From positions 1-49,546 of the forward strand of contig JALOOM010000018.1 in assembly GCA_025454395.1 (NCBI GenBank): DNA of 49,546 nucleotides, read 5' to 3'. The stretch comes from Elainella sp. Prado103. Its GTDB lineage: Bacteria > Cyanobacteriota > Cyanobacteriia > Elainellales > Elainellaceae. This document shows, piece by piece, positions 15,439 to 23,983 of the stretch (position 1 is its first letter; each line of letters opens with the position of its first letter). The notes beneath the pieces were generated by a model. It worked only from the letters and a program-made list of their open reading frames with translations, had not been told where the DNA came from and did not search any database. The position numbers and the translations under genes were made by a program.

Positions 15439-16859
15439 AATTAATCCTCAACGGGAATAACGACGTTCAAGGGCAATCTTTGCTTTCAGAATGATTGGAT
15501 TGCCAGAATGATCGGATCGACTGATAGCGCCGCAAAACTCAGCAAATTAGCCATTTGCTGTAAATGAGCCGTATGCAAGTCAACTATGATTTGCCCGATC
15601 GAATTGAGTTCGATCAGGAATCAAAATGCTTACTCTAAGGCTACAGAAAATTTACCGCTAATAAAGTTGGCGGTATTCAGTGAGGATTTTCAAGAAAATT
15701 GAGCGGAACTGAATGCAGATTGTTTCCGCACAATATTGGCTACAAAATATGACTGAAAACCTAAAGTGAGCTGATATATTTCTCTATCAGCTAAATGCGA
15801 CCCTTGATTAAGGTTATCTCGACACTGCTCCACACAATCTCTCAAGATGGTTACGTTGCGATAGTTTTACCCAATCACTCTATCAAGGTAGCTTACTTCA
15901 ATTCATCGACTGCTAATTGAAGTCAATGAATTGAGATGATGCACTCCAACCAAAAATGACGATGTAAATGGAACTGGGCTCAGTTTAGCAGACTTTTACC
16001 TCCCCTGGTAGCAGCTTAATAAAAGTATTCGGATTATTAAATGTATATACTTGATACTGTTTGAGAATGATTATTTTTATATTCTTGTTCGGCAGGAAAG
16101 GTGTTCATTTGACCGGTATATTTCATGATCAGCCTCTACTCAAGCTGTAACCTGAAGTTTCAAACTGAGCCCAGATAAACGAACTCGATCGATATTCGAT
16201 CGAAAACAGCCCCCACAGCTTCACAATAGCAAGATCGTAACTCGATGATCCTGGGATGCTCTTCTGGGGGACGATTTGTTGGGGACGATTTGTTGGGGAC
16301 GATTTGGAATGATGATGTTACGTATAGCACATCGAGCTGGAGAGTCCAACCTATTTCTGTCAAGTTTTATGGCAGACCAGAGACGTATGAATGATGCGGG
16401 TAATTCAGAGACTGGGAGTCAGTTGGGATGATGAACGATAAATGAGAACCGAGAAAGGGAATATGAGCACCTGTGAGGCTTAAGGGGCAAGCTCAGTCAG
16501 CAATTTAGGTTTTATCTGCTGTCGTATGAATAAAAGTAACGTTTCTGGTATTTCATGGTTTAGCTCATGTGTAATCTCCGATATCCCTTTATTGTCTTAG
16601 CGTTTCAGAATTGATCTTTGTGGTGTACAGAACCCTTACTGATCTCCGGCTCATATTGGACTGGAGTCTGTCGGGTAAATTGCAAGAAGTGCGTGATACT
16701 AATGCGTGATATTACAGGGACTTCAGTAACTGTGGATCTATCTTCTGGGGCGATCTTTTCATGAGGCGATCTTTCCTGGGGAATGCGAAAAGATCAGCCT
16801 CAGTACAGTCCTCTAAATATAGTCCTCTAAATATAGTCCTCTAAATTCGTTCTCTAAAT
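15439..16859. other. 1.4-kb region upstream of the RTX protease gene, with inverted repeats
   Basis: No supported gene. Visible elements are AGCAAAT/ATTTGCT (15541-15559), AGCTGATA/TATCAGCT (15769-15792), two competing hairpins CTTCAATT/AATTGAAG (15896-15922) and TCAATTCAT/ATGAATTGA (15898-15934), an AT-rich stretch at 16018-16090, and three copies of the 14-bp unit GGGGACGATTTGTT (16267-16308). The left part should carry the protease promoter; the right part is the 3' side of the Mn exporter gene. Confidence 0.5.
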
Positions 16860-17477
16860 TCAGAAGAGTTCTCTCAAACCCACCAGTCCGAAAACTAGGA
16901 ATAGTCCGCCTCCCATAGCAGTAATCGCTCGTTCTGAAATTCGCCCACAAACTAATCGGCCGCAAGCTACGGCAACTGCGGCGCAGATGGCATGACCCAA
17001 GATGGCACCCAGGGTCACTCCCAGTGGATGGTTGGCCGCTGCTAGGGCGATCGTGGTAATCTGTGTGCGATCCCCCCATTCAGCAATAAAGGTGAGGGTG
17101 AAGGCTTCTGTAATCACTGACCAGGGTGTTTGGCGTTTAGGCTGCTTGGCTTCGGCTGCTTTAACGGCGGATAAAGCTTCTTCCTGTTCTTCCACATTAG
17201 GCTGATCAGACATGTTGCGGGCATCCAGTAGCAACTTTGTGCCAAAACCTAAGAATAGGATGGCCTCTGCCCACTGGATATAGATCTGGGGGAGGAGAGC
17301 GGCCGCCTGTCCAAACAAGACGGATAGCACTGTCATGAGGCTAAGGGCGGTGATCGCCCCAATGAACACCCAACGACGGGGATGGCGCATCGCCAAAATT
17401 GCGGCAATAAAGAAAGTCTTATCGCCTAGTTCAGAAATGGAAACAAGCAAAAGCCCAGCAGTAAAAGCACTTAGCAT
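16860..17477 (-). CDS. mnx: UPF0016/GDT1-family manganese exporter (Mnx-like)
   Basis: A 205-residue membrane protein made of two similar halves, each carrying the family motif E-x-G-D-(K/R)-T: SISELGDKTFF (about residues 13-23) and IAEWGDRTQI (about 130-139). Six or so transmembrane segments flank a charged loop (residues 88-117). Cyanobacterial members (Mnx/Hmx of Synechocystis) move Mn2+ from the cytoplasm into the thylakoid lumen and protect against Mn excess; relatives are yeast Gdt1 and human TMEM165. A yybP-ykoY riboswitch in the leader supports a Mn role directly. GAGGAGC lies 5-6 nt before the ATG. Confidence 0.92.
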   Translation of the reverse strand: MLSAFTAGLLLVSISELGDKTFFIAAILAMRHPRRWVFIGAITALSLMTVLSVLFGQAAALLPQIYIQWAEAILFLGFGTKLLLDARNMSDQPNVEEQEEALSAVKAAEAKQPKRQTPWSVITEAFTLTFIAEWGDRTQITTIALAAANHPLGVTLGAILGHAICAAVAVACGRLVCGRISERAITAMGGGLFLVFGLVGLRELF

Positions 17478-17537
17478 CTTAAGCTCCTCGACTCAAAGGG
17501 ATCAAGTTTCGAGTGAGCCTGATGAGTCATAGATACA

Positions 17538-17752
17538 CTTCACCAAGCTCACGTCGCATGTGAACTTAGTGAAGGTCTCGCTAACGGGTGAAAAAGCTGA
17601 AGATGATCCAGGTTACCGCTACGGTACTGGCAACTCTCATGGATTTTACACAGGTCGCTTGAGCCAGGTTCATCACCAGCATGTTGACTCAAGCGGGCTG
17701 GTGTCAATACTAATGAATCAGCACTGATGAACCAGCAGCTACTCCCCTTCAT
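17538..17752 (-). promoter_or_regulatory. yybP-ykoY manganese riboswitch with expression platform
   Basis: On the minus strand TGAAGGGGAGTAGC (17751-17738) and TTAGCGAGACCTTCA (17585-17571) give the conserved GGGGAGUAGC and GCGAGACC strands and close P1 by TGAAGG/CCTTCA. An internal AGTCAACA lies between. This is the L. lactis/yybP-ykoY consensus that binds Mn2+. Downstream a 15-bp stem with two G-U pairs (17560-17574 with 17538-17552) uses the same CTTCA strand as P1, so aptamer and hairpin exclude each other. No T-run follows the hairpin, so the output may act on translation or through Rho rather than an intrinsic terminator. Confidence 0.9.
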
Positions 17753-17871
17753 TCAGCTTAAAATTTACCTGTCTTGGGGTACCACTGTCAATCACTTTGT
17801 AGCTTACCGCTTTCTAGGGGCTACGCTCGCTGGGTCATCATTATTTTTACCAGGACAAATTTTTGCGGAAT

Positions 17872-18369
17872 TTAATCGTTAAAGACTCCCCCCTGAATCG
17901 CTTCTTCATTGATGGGAGCAATGTAGCGCTGATTGGCTCGCACATAGCAAACTCCTGCTTCGCCCACTCGCAATGGATCGGTACCACTGACCCGTAGCCA
18001 AGCTGTTCCATGGGCTTGTACGATCGCATCTCCTGTTTCGCTAGCTCCGGTTCCATGAACTCCCGCAGCACCGAAAATAGCGGTGAGGACTGCACCAGCC
18101 GGAAAGCGCGATCGAACCGCACCATCAGGCTGAACCCGACAGTTGAGATAGGTAGGATCGGGATCAACAACCAGCCATTTGCGGGTCGGATAAACATTGC
18201 CTCGATTGCCGGGCTGGAGGGCGGTGAGGAAATCACCATTCGTAGCCGGAGGAGGCACACTTGCAGTTTGAGCCCACAGAGGACAGGCTGGAGCGAGACC
18301 TGCTAATAGGGAAACCAAAAGCCTAGTGGCACCTTTGCCGATCGATCGATTCCCTGGCGGTGGTTTCAT
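17872..18369 (-). CDS. Secreted SH3-like domain protein
   Basis: 165 residues. A signal peptide (GKGATRLLVSLLAGLAPACPLWAQT, cleavage about residue 35) precedes a mature domain with YLNCRVQPDGAVRSRFPAGAVLTAIF, which looks like a bacterial SH3 fold (NxRxxPxxxxxVxxxxxxGxxL), and ends with TAWLRVSGTDPLRVGEAGVCYVRANQRYIAPI, compatible with the closing strands. Such domains often bind cell wall peptides; nothing else fixes a role. Two Cys may form a disulphide. A 14-bp tandem repeat begins 2 bp upstream of the ATG and occupies the ribosome-binding region. Confidence 0.65.
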   Translation of the reverse strand: MKPPPGNRSIGKGATRLLVSLLAGLAPACPLWAQTASVPPPATNGDFLTALQPGNRGNVYPTRKWLVVDPDPTYLNCRVQPDGAVRSRFPAGAVLTAIFGAAGVHGTGASETGDAIVQAHGTAWLRVSGTDPLRVGEAGVCYVRANQRYIAPINEEAIQGGVFND

Positions 18370-18370
18370 C

Positions 18371-18440
18371 TCAAAGTCAGCGTTTCAAAGTCAGTGTTTC
18401 AAAGTCAGTGTTTCAAAGTCAGTGTTTCAAAGTCAGCGGT
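18371..18440. repeat. 14-bp tandem repeat, five copies, abutting a start codon
   Basis: Units of TCAAAGTCAGTGTT (with C for T in the first and last) at 18371, 18385, 18399, 18413 and 18427. The array ends 2 bp from the start codon of the secreted SH3-like gene and lies between it and the TetR gene stop at 18458. Confidence 0.9.
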
Positions 18441-18457
18441 GGGGTGAGGAGCAGCCT

Positions 18458-19084
18458 TCAGGGAGCGGAAGTGAGGACACCGTTGAGGAAGATGTCAGCC
18501 ATGCCTTCCGCCATTTCTAGCATGGCTTGTGGCGAAGCGTCACCGGGCATGATGGTATCTCGGCTGAAGCCTGCGATCGTGAACATCCCCAGAAAAATTT
18601 GGGCCACAATCCGAGGGTTCATACGGCGGTAAATGCCCTGATCCATCGCAGTTTCAAAAAATGCTTCTGCTACATCCGTCATTTTGGCAATCACATCCGT
18701 TTGGATCTGTTCGCGTAAGTCGGGATGGAACTGAGCTTCCATAAAGCAGACCTTGAGCAAATCGGCATTTTGGTGCAGGTTGAGCATCCGTTTACGCATC
18801 ACTTGAGCGATCGCTTTGTAGCTAGCCATCTCACTCAGTTCCGTCAGCAGATCCGTCAGAATTTCCACCCAACCCTGGGTCGCCACTGCAATCAGAATTG
18901 CTTTCTTATTCTCAAAATGGCGAAAGATAGTCCCTTCTGCCACCCCTGCTTCTTGAGCAAGATCTCGGGTGGTGGTTCCATCATACCCCCGACGTGCAAA
19001 CAGCTTCCGTGCGGCTCGCAAAATACGAGTTTGGGTTTCTGCTTCATTCGAAGATGACGAAGATGACGAAAAAACAGAACGCAT
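18458..19084 (-). CDS. TetR-family transcription regulator
   Basis: 208 residues. The N-terminal HTH is TQTRILRAARKLFARRGYDGTTTRDLAQEAGVAEGTIFRHFENKKAIL (about residues 17-64), the TetR_N signature; the rest is an all-helical ligand-binding region. The start at 19084 (MRSVFSSSSSSSNE) is chosen because sequence upstream of it (to 19174) is Cys/Ser-rich and unlike the family; the poly-Ser run is encoded by a short TCT/TCA/TCG microsatellite. It is probably a repressor of a nearby or own promoter; target and ligand are unknown. The secreted SH3-like gene follows on the same strand. Confidence 0.88.
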   Translation of the reverse strand: MRSVFSSSSSSSNEAETQTRILRAARKLFARRGYDGTTTRDLAQEAGVAEGTIFRHFENKKAILIAVATQGWVEILTDLLTELSEMASYKAIAQVMRKRMLNLHQNADLLKVCFMEAQFHPDLREQIQTDVIAKMTDVAEAFFETAMDQGIYRRMNPRIVAQIFLGMFTIAGFSRDTIMPGDASPQAMLEMAEGMADIFLNGVLTSAP

Positions 19085-19209
19085 GGCTACGCATCCCGAT
19101 GAGAACCTACAAGCTGATATTAGCGATATTACGCAGGAGAGTGATTCGTTAATCCGCAAAAATTTACAGAACATAACGTTTTAGGACTAACTAGCCAGCT
19201 TAGGACTGA

Positions 19210-21609
19210 CTAAACAGCCCGATGGCCACCAAATGGATCGAAATGGTGTTCTACTAATTCCTGGGTGAGTAATTCTTCGGTGGATTTGACATCTTGAGGT
19301 TTGGAGAACAAATAGCCCTGAGCATATTCGCAGCGTAGTGATCGCAATTGAGCCAATTGTTTTGGAGTTTCGACCCCTTCAGCGACTACTTCCATCCCCA
19401 AATTCCAGGCTAGCGTGATAATCGTGCGAACAATGGCCAGTTGTTCACCATCCACATCGACTCGTTGAATGAAGGCCCGATCGACTTTGAGTGTATCGAT
19501 CGGAAATCGATGCAGATAGCTGAGGGAAGAATAGCCGGTGCCAAAATCGTCGATCGCAAGCTGAATGCCCAACTCTTTCAGTTGTGAGAGCGTGGTGATG
19601 GCTGACTCGGCATGGCTCATTAATACGCTTTCGGTAATTTCCAGTTTGAGAGACTGCCCTGCCAGTTCGGTTTCTGCCAAAATTTGCCGGACTTGATCAA
19701 CGAGATAGGGGGTAAACTGGTGGCTGGAAAGGTTGACATTGACTGTGAGGGATTGCCATTCCGGGAACTGTTGCTGCCAGCGGCGCATTTGCATGCAAGC
19801 CTCTTGGAGCACCCACTGACCGATCGGCTGAATTAATCCGGTTTCCTCGGCGATCGGCACAAACTTGGCAGGAGAAATGAGCCCCTGCTGAGGATGCTGC
19901 CAACGAATTAGGGCTTCGAAGCCGACTAGCCGATTCGTCCGCAATGACACGATCGGTTGATAATATAGCCTCAGCTCATTGCGTTCGAGAGCTCGCCGTA
20001 AATCGGTTTCTAACTCCAGCATCGCAACAGCGGAGGTATGCATGCGGGGATGGAACAGAGCATAACGCCCTCGGCCTTCACTCTTGGCGCGATACATTGC
20101 AAGATCGGCATCACGCAGGAGATTTTCTGGATGAATAAACCCTGTGGAGCTAAGGGCGATCCCAATGCTGGCACTGGTAAAAATATCTCGCCCTTCAATA
20201 CAAAATGGGATGCTCAGTTCTTGCAGTAATGCCTCTGTGGTGGCTAATGCTTTCTCCAGAGACTGAATATTTTGCAGCACAATGACAAACTCATCGCCCC
20301 CCAATCGAGCGATCGTGTCATCAGGACGAAGCTGAGCTGCCAGCCGTTGGGCAATTTCAATTAACAATTGATCTCCCACCCGATGTCCGAGGCTGTCGTT
20401 GATCATTTTGAACCGATCCAGATCAATAAACAGGACAGCAAACAGAAATTCCGGCTGGCGACTAGAGCGCTCTCCAGCGTGGCGCAATGCATCCATCAGT
20501 GAGACGCGGTTGGGCAGACCCGTGAGTGAATCATGCAATGCATCGGCAACGGGTTTAGTGTGGTTGCGCTTCCAGTAGCTGATATCAGTTTGGAGACCCA
20601 CCATCCGGATCGGTTCATTGGCTAAATTCCGAACGGCATGTCCACGGCTCAAGACCCAGCAGTAACGACCTTCTGGTTGCAGAAATCGGTATTTACTGGC
20701 GAAGCGAGTTGTTTTGCCCTCCAGGTGAGCTGTGATTTCACGTTGTACTCCTGGTAAATCTTGAGGATGAATGCGATTGAACCAAACTTGTGCGTTACAA
20801 CGAGTGCTATCCAGGGCGAGAGTCCCAGAAGGCACCGTAAGGCATGGGGTTGAGTTGGGTGCGGTCAGGTTCGCAAGGGCAGGATCGTCCTGTGTGGTAT
20901 CGGAGTTAATGTCTGACAACCAGGGGCAAGCTGGAAACAGCAAAAGGGTCTGTGTCGTGAGATCCCAATCCCAGATATGGTCGCCTTCTCCTTGCAGAGC
21001 TAAACGAAAGCGTTCAACTTGGCTTTCTAGCTCGATGTTAGATTTCATGATGGTTTGGTGATGGTTTGGCTGAACCAGCAGGTGATCAACTTGCTGATTG
21101 AAATGATTGGCTCGATTAATTTCAGATTGAATGACTTGATCAAGCAATTTAGAAGATAATTGAGATCGATCGCAACGTAGTCTCCGCACTTGAAATTGTG
21201 TAGATTTCGGTGATGGATTCTCACTATCTGAGGTGAGCAACTCGCTGTCTGATAAAGTCAATTCAAATAGAATGATCGGCTGATGTTGACTATTGCAGGC
21301 AATATCATATAGATTGATAAACTCTGAAGATTGCGTGATTACCGAAGAAACAAGATAAATATCGTGTGAATGCTCGGCGAAATATTGAAAAAATTCGTGA
21401 GTTTGCGCTAGTGTGACTTGATATTGAGGGTTTGAAATTTGAGAGTTTGAAATTTGAGAGTTTGAAATTTGAGAGTTTGAAATTTGAGAGTCTGGAACCC
21501 AAGATTCTGGAGCCCAAGATTCTGGAACCTGAGTCAGCAATGTCTTCAGGTGGGTTAGAAGGTCTGGGTCATCCTCAGCCAGTAGAACTTGGATAGGGGA
21601 TTGGCACAT
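19210..21609 (-). CDS. Pseudo-receiver/PAS/GGDEF/EAL cyclic-di-GMP protein
   Basis: A 799-residue signalling protein. Residues 1-150 look like a degenerate receiver: AEDDPD keeps the acidic pair but the phospho-acceptor strand reads HDIYLVSSV, with Ser where Asp is expected. A PAS/PAC module follows (FRLALQGEGDHIWDWDL ... RMVGLQTDISYWK, about 200-345). The GGDEF domain has an intact RLGGDEF and an inhibitory RxxD (RPDD) five residues before it; the EAL domain has FEALIRWQHP and DDFGTGYSSL. Both synthesis and hydrolysis of c-di-GMP look possible. An in-frame 15-bp repeat gives four SQISN units at residues 41-60. No transmembrane segments; cytosolic. Confidence 0.9.
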   Translation of the reverse strand: MCQSPIQVLLAEDDPDLLTHLKTLLTQVPESWAPESWVPDSQISNSQISNSQISNSQISNPQYQVTLAQTHEFFQYFAEHSHDIYLVSSVITQSSEFINLYDIACNSQHQPIILFELTLSDSELLTSDSENPSPKSTQFQVRRLRCDRSQLSSKLLDQVIQSEINRANHFNQQVDHLLVQPNHHQTIMKSNIELESQVERFRLALQGEGDHIWDWDLTTQTLLLFPACPWLSDINSDTTQDDPALANLTAPNSTPCLTVPSGTLALDSTRCNAQVWFNRIHPQDLPGVQREITAHLEGKTTRFASKYRFLQPEGRYCWVLSRGHAVRNLANEPIRMVGLQTDISYWKRNHTKPVADALHDSLTGLPNRVSLMDALRHAGERSSRQPEFLFAVLFIDLDRFKMINDSLGHRVGDQLLIEIAQRLAAQLRPDDTIARLGGDEFVIVLQNIQSLEKALATTEALLQELSIPFCIEGRDIFTSASIGIALSSTGFIHPENLLRDADLAMYRAKSEGRGRYALFHPRMHTSAVAMLELETDLRRALERNELRLYYQPIVSLRTNRLVGFEALIRWQHPQQGLISPAKFVPIAEETGLIQPIGQWVLQEACMQMRRWQQQFPEWQSLTVNVNLSSHQFTPYLVDQVRQILAETELAGQSLKLEITESVLMSHAESAITTLSQLKELGIQLAIDDFGTGYSSLSYLHRFPIDTLKVDRAFIQRVDVDGEQLAIVRTIITLAWNLGMEVVAEGVETPKQLAQLRSLRCEYAQGYLFSKPQDVKSTEELLTQELVEHHFDPFGGHRAV
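21431..21490. repeat. In-frame 15-bp tandem repeat in the GGDEF/EAL gene
   Basis: Four copies of TTTGAAATTTGAGAG (21431-21490), followed by about 2.5 copies of a second 15-bp unit TCTGGAACCCAAGAT. They insert SQISN repeats into the degenerate receiver domain. Confidence 0.9.
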
Positions 21610-21872
21610 GGCGCATTTGATAGGTTCGATTGAATTGCTGGGATCAGCGGCTTAATTGGGGCTTTGCGGCTTAAAATTAAGTGTTGTGATTAATGTTAAT
21701 GGCTGTAATTTGTGCAAAAAGTCAGAAAGAGCCGCCGATAAAGATTCCTTTAGAGTTCCCGTAAATTGCATAAGCTACACAACTTTAGGACGGAAATCCC
21801 ACGAGTGAGGAATCCGCATTTTTAGAGAACTCTCCGTGCTGATTGCATTTCAATCGCGATGCTATTTGCCGC

Positions 21873-22580
21873 CTAGGTCAGTGCTTCGATCGCTGTACAG
21901 TAAGCCTTCACTAGCGCATCAATGCCGGTGATAGCAGTGCCTACCACGACGGTAAAGGCTCCCAAATCTAGCGCTTGTTTGGCCATTGCTGGCGAGTTGA
22001 TTCCGCCTTCACAAACCACCGGGATCTCAAGCTGATCGACCAATTGGGTTAACAAGTCAAATCCGGGTGGGCTTTGGTTTTGAGTAGTTAAGGTATAGCC
22101 ATACAGAGTCGTTCCGACCAGATCGGCCCCGGCCGCCGCCGCCGCGATCCCTGCCTCCAGCGTGTCAACATCTGCCATCACCAACTTACCAAGGTCATGA
22201 TGAATTTGCCGAATTAGGGTCTCAACGGTTTCTCCATTAGGGCGATCCCGTAAGGTGGCATCAATTGCGATCACATCCGCTCCGGCCTCTGCTACAGCTT
22301 GAGCGTGGATCATCTGTGGGGTGATATAAACTTCATAACCTGGAATTTGCTGTTTCCAGAGTCCGATGATGGGTACTTGTACTTGCTGGCGGACTGCTTC
22401 AATGTGGGTTGGGGTGTCAATTCGTACCCCAATTGCGCCCTGTTGCGTGGCTGCTGTTGCCATGGCTGCAATCACTTGCGCATTGTGTAAAGGAGAGTCG
22501 ATCGGAGCTTGGCAGGAAACGACTAACCCTCGGTAAAGAGATTGCAGAACGATAGGAAGATGACGATCAACAGTTGGCAT
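21873..22580 (-). CDS. nanE: N-acetylmannosamine-6-phosphate 2-epimerase (NanE family)
   Basis: Interconverts ManNAc-6-P and GlcNAc-6-P; TIM-barrel enzyme of amino-sugar metabolism. The 235-residue product has LVVSCQAPIDSPLHN near the N terminus, GLWKQQIPGYEVYITPQ (family motif with the catalytic Lys region), DVIAIDATLRDRPNG, MADVDTLEAGIAAAAAGADLVGTTLYGYT and VCEGGINSPAMAKQALDLGA, all characteristic. The start at 22580 (MPTVDRHLPIVLQ) fits the family better than 22652. It is divergent from a glucokinase gene with a 122-bp shared promoter region. No sialic-acid lyase or uptake gene is in the window, so the physiological role here is open. Confidence 0.9.
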   Translation of the reverse strand: MPTVDRHLPIVLQSLYRGLVVSCQAPIDSPLHNAQVIAAMATAATQQGAIGVRIDTPTHIEAVRQQVQVPIIGLWKQQIPGYEVYITPQMIHAQAVAEAGADVIAIDATLRDRPNGETVETLIRQIHHDLGKLVMADVDTLEAGIAAAAAGADLVGTTLYGYTLTTQNQSPPGFDLLTQLVDQLEIPVVCEGGINSPAMAKQALDLGAFTVVVGTAITGIDALVKAYCTAIEALT

Positions 22581-22702
22581 AGTCAAAGCGAAGGGTGAGT
22601 GGAAATCGAGAGATTGGCGAGGGCAACGGCCGATCAGCCAGGATGACTCCAAATTCCGCCATTATATTGAATATGACGGCAGTTGAGTGAGAACCAATTA
22701 CC

Positions 22703-23755
22703 ATGACACAGCGACTAGCAGGCGATACAGGCGGCACAAAAACAGTTTTGATGCTGACTGAAGCAGAACCATCGGCATCCCATCTGCCTCGACTGACCCC
22801 GTTGTATGAAGCGCGATATGTGAGCGCAGAATACCCTGACCTAGTGCCCATGGTGCGACAGTTTCTCAAATCTGCTGAAGCTCAGTTAGGATATGTGCCC
22901 GCACCTGAAACAGCGTGTTTTTCGATCGCTGGCCCAGTAGTCCAGAATACTTGTACTTTAACCAATCTTTCCTGGCTTCTGGATGGCACAAGGCTTCAGC
23001 GCGATCTCGGAATTGCCCAAGTGCAGTTGATTAATGACTTTGTGGCGGTTGGGCATGGTATTCCAGGCTTAGCTGAAACTGATATTTATACCATTCAAAC
23101 GGGAGAACCTCAGGCGGATGCTCCTATCGCCATTATTGGGGCAGGAACAGGTTTGGGAGAAGGTTTTTTGATCCGAGAAGGCGATCGGTATCGAGTGTTT
23201 GGAACGGAGGGCGGTCATACGGATTTTGCCCCCCGATCCGAAGTGGAATTTCAGCTTTTGAAATATCTACGCGATAAACTGAATGTCTCCCGCATTTCCG
23301 TGGAGCGAGTCGTTTCGGGAATGGGAATTGTTGCCATCTATCAGTTTCTGCGCGATCGGCAGGCCATTGCAGAGTCGGCAGATGTGGCCCAAGCAATTCG
23401 ACAATGGGAACGAGAAGCAGGGTTGTCAGAAAAATCGGTTGATCCAGCCGCCGTGATTGCGATCGCAGCCACTGAACAACGAGATCCGCTTGCCAAAGCC
23501 ACAATGGAGTTGTTTGCTGATCTCTACGGAGCCGAGGCAGGAAATTTGGCCCTCAAACTTCTACCCTACGGTGGGTTATATATTGCGGGTGGGGTTGCGG
23601 CTAAAAACCTACCGCTGATGAAGTCAGGCATTTTTCTGAATGCCATGATTAATAAAGGTCGAATGCGCGCTTTGATGGAACGGGTGCCAGTCCATATCAT
23701 TCTGAATGAGAAAGTTGGCTTGATCGGTGCTGCCTTATTTGCTTCAACGTTGTAG
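22703..23755 (+). CDS. glk: Glucokinase
   Basis: Phosphorylates glucose to glucose-6-phosphate with ATP. The 350-residue protein follows the ROK-independent bacterial Glk pattern: LAGDTGGTKT (phosphate 1), AETACFSIAGPV, TNLSWLLDG, LINDFVAVGHGIP (catalytic Asp), IGAGTGLGEGFL, GTEGGHTDFAP and LPYGGLYIAGGVAAKNL. The length is normal. It is divergent from nanE, so glucose and amino-sugar phosphate metabolism may share regulation; in phototrophs it recycles glucose from glycogen or sucrose breakdown. Confidence 0.93.
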   Translation: MTQRLAGDTGGTKTVLMLTEAEPSASHLPRLTPLYEARYVSAEYPDLVPMVRQFLKSAEAQLGYVPAPETACFSIAGPVVQNTCTLTNLSWLLDGTRLQRDLGIAQVQLINDFVAVGHGIPGLAETDIYTIQTGEPQADAPIAIIGAGTGLGEGFLIREGDRYRVFGTEGGHTDFAPRSEVEFQLLKYLRDKLNVSRISVERVVSGMGIVAIYQFLRDRQAIAESADVAQAIRQWEREAGLSEKSVDPAAVIAIAATEQRDPLAKATMELFADLYGAEAGNLALKLLPYGGLYIAGGVAAKNLPLMKSGIFLNAMINKGRMRALMERVPVHIILNEKVGLIGAALFASTL

Positions 23756-23983
23756 GCATGTGTAAGCAGGTATAAGTATGTGGCAGCCTCAAACAGAGGA
23801 TTGAGTGTATGCATTCATTAGTTTATCCTCGCGGTGCTGCTAACACCTGCTGCCGACCACTCTAGCCCCAACCCGAGGCTGGATAGGAATTGGGGTGAGA
23901 GTGGTTTTGTCTGGCGATGGGTGATAGAGAATGGAATAAATGACTGGACAATGGAATGAATGACTAGATAGATGAGGGATGGA

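Noticed and set aside
16060-16090. Fur-like box in GAGAATGATTATTTTTATATTC
   Set aside because: Only partial match to a Fur/PerR consensus and far (over 600 bp) from the nearest start codon; AT richness explains it.
16160-16363. 67-codon minus-strand open frame
   Set aside because: It includes the 14-bp tandem repeat and lacks a start context.
17549-17752. 67-codon open frame opposite nothing, within the Mn riboswitch
   Set aside because: It coincides with the conserved riboswitch strands and is not protein-like.
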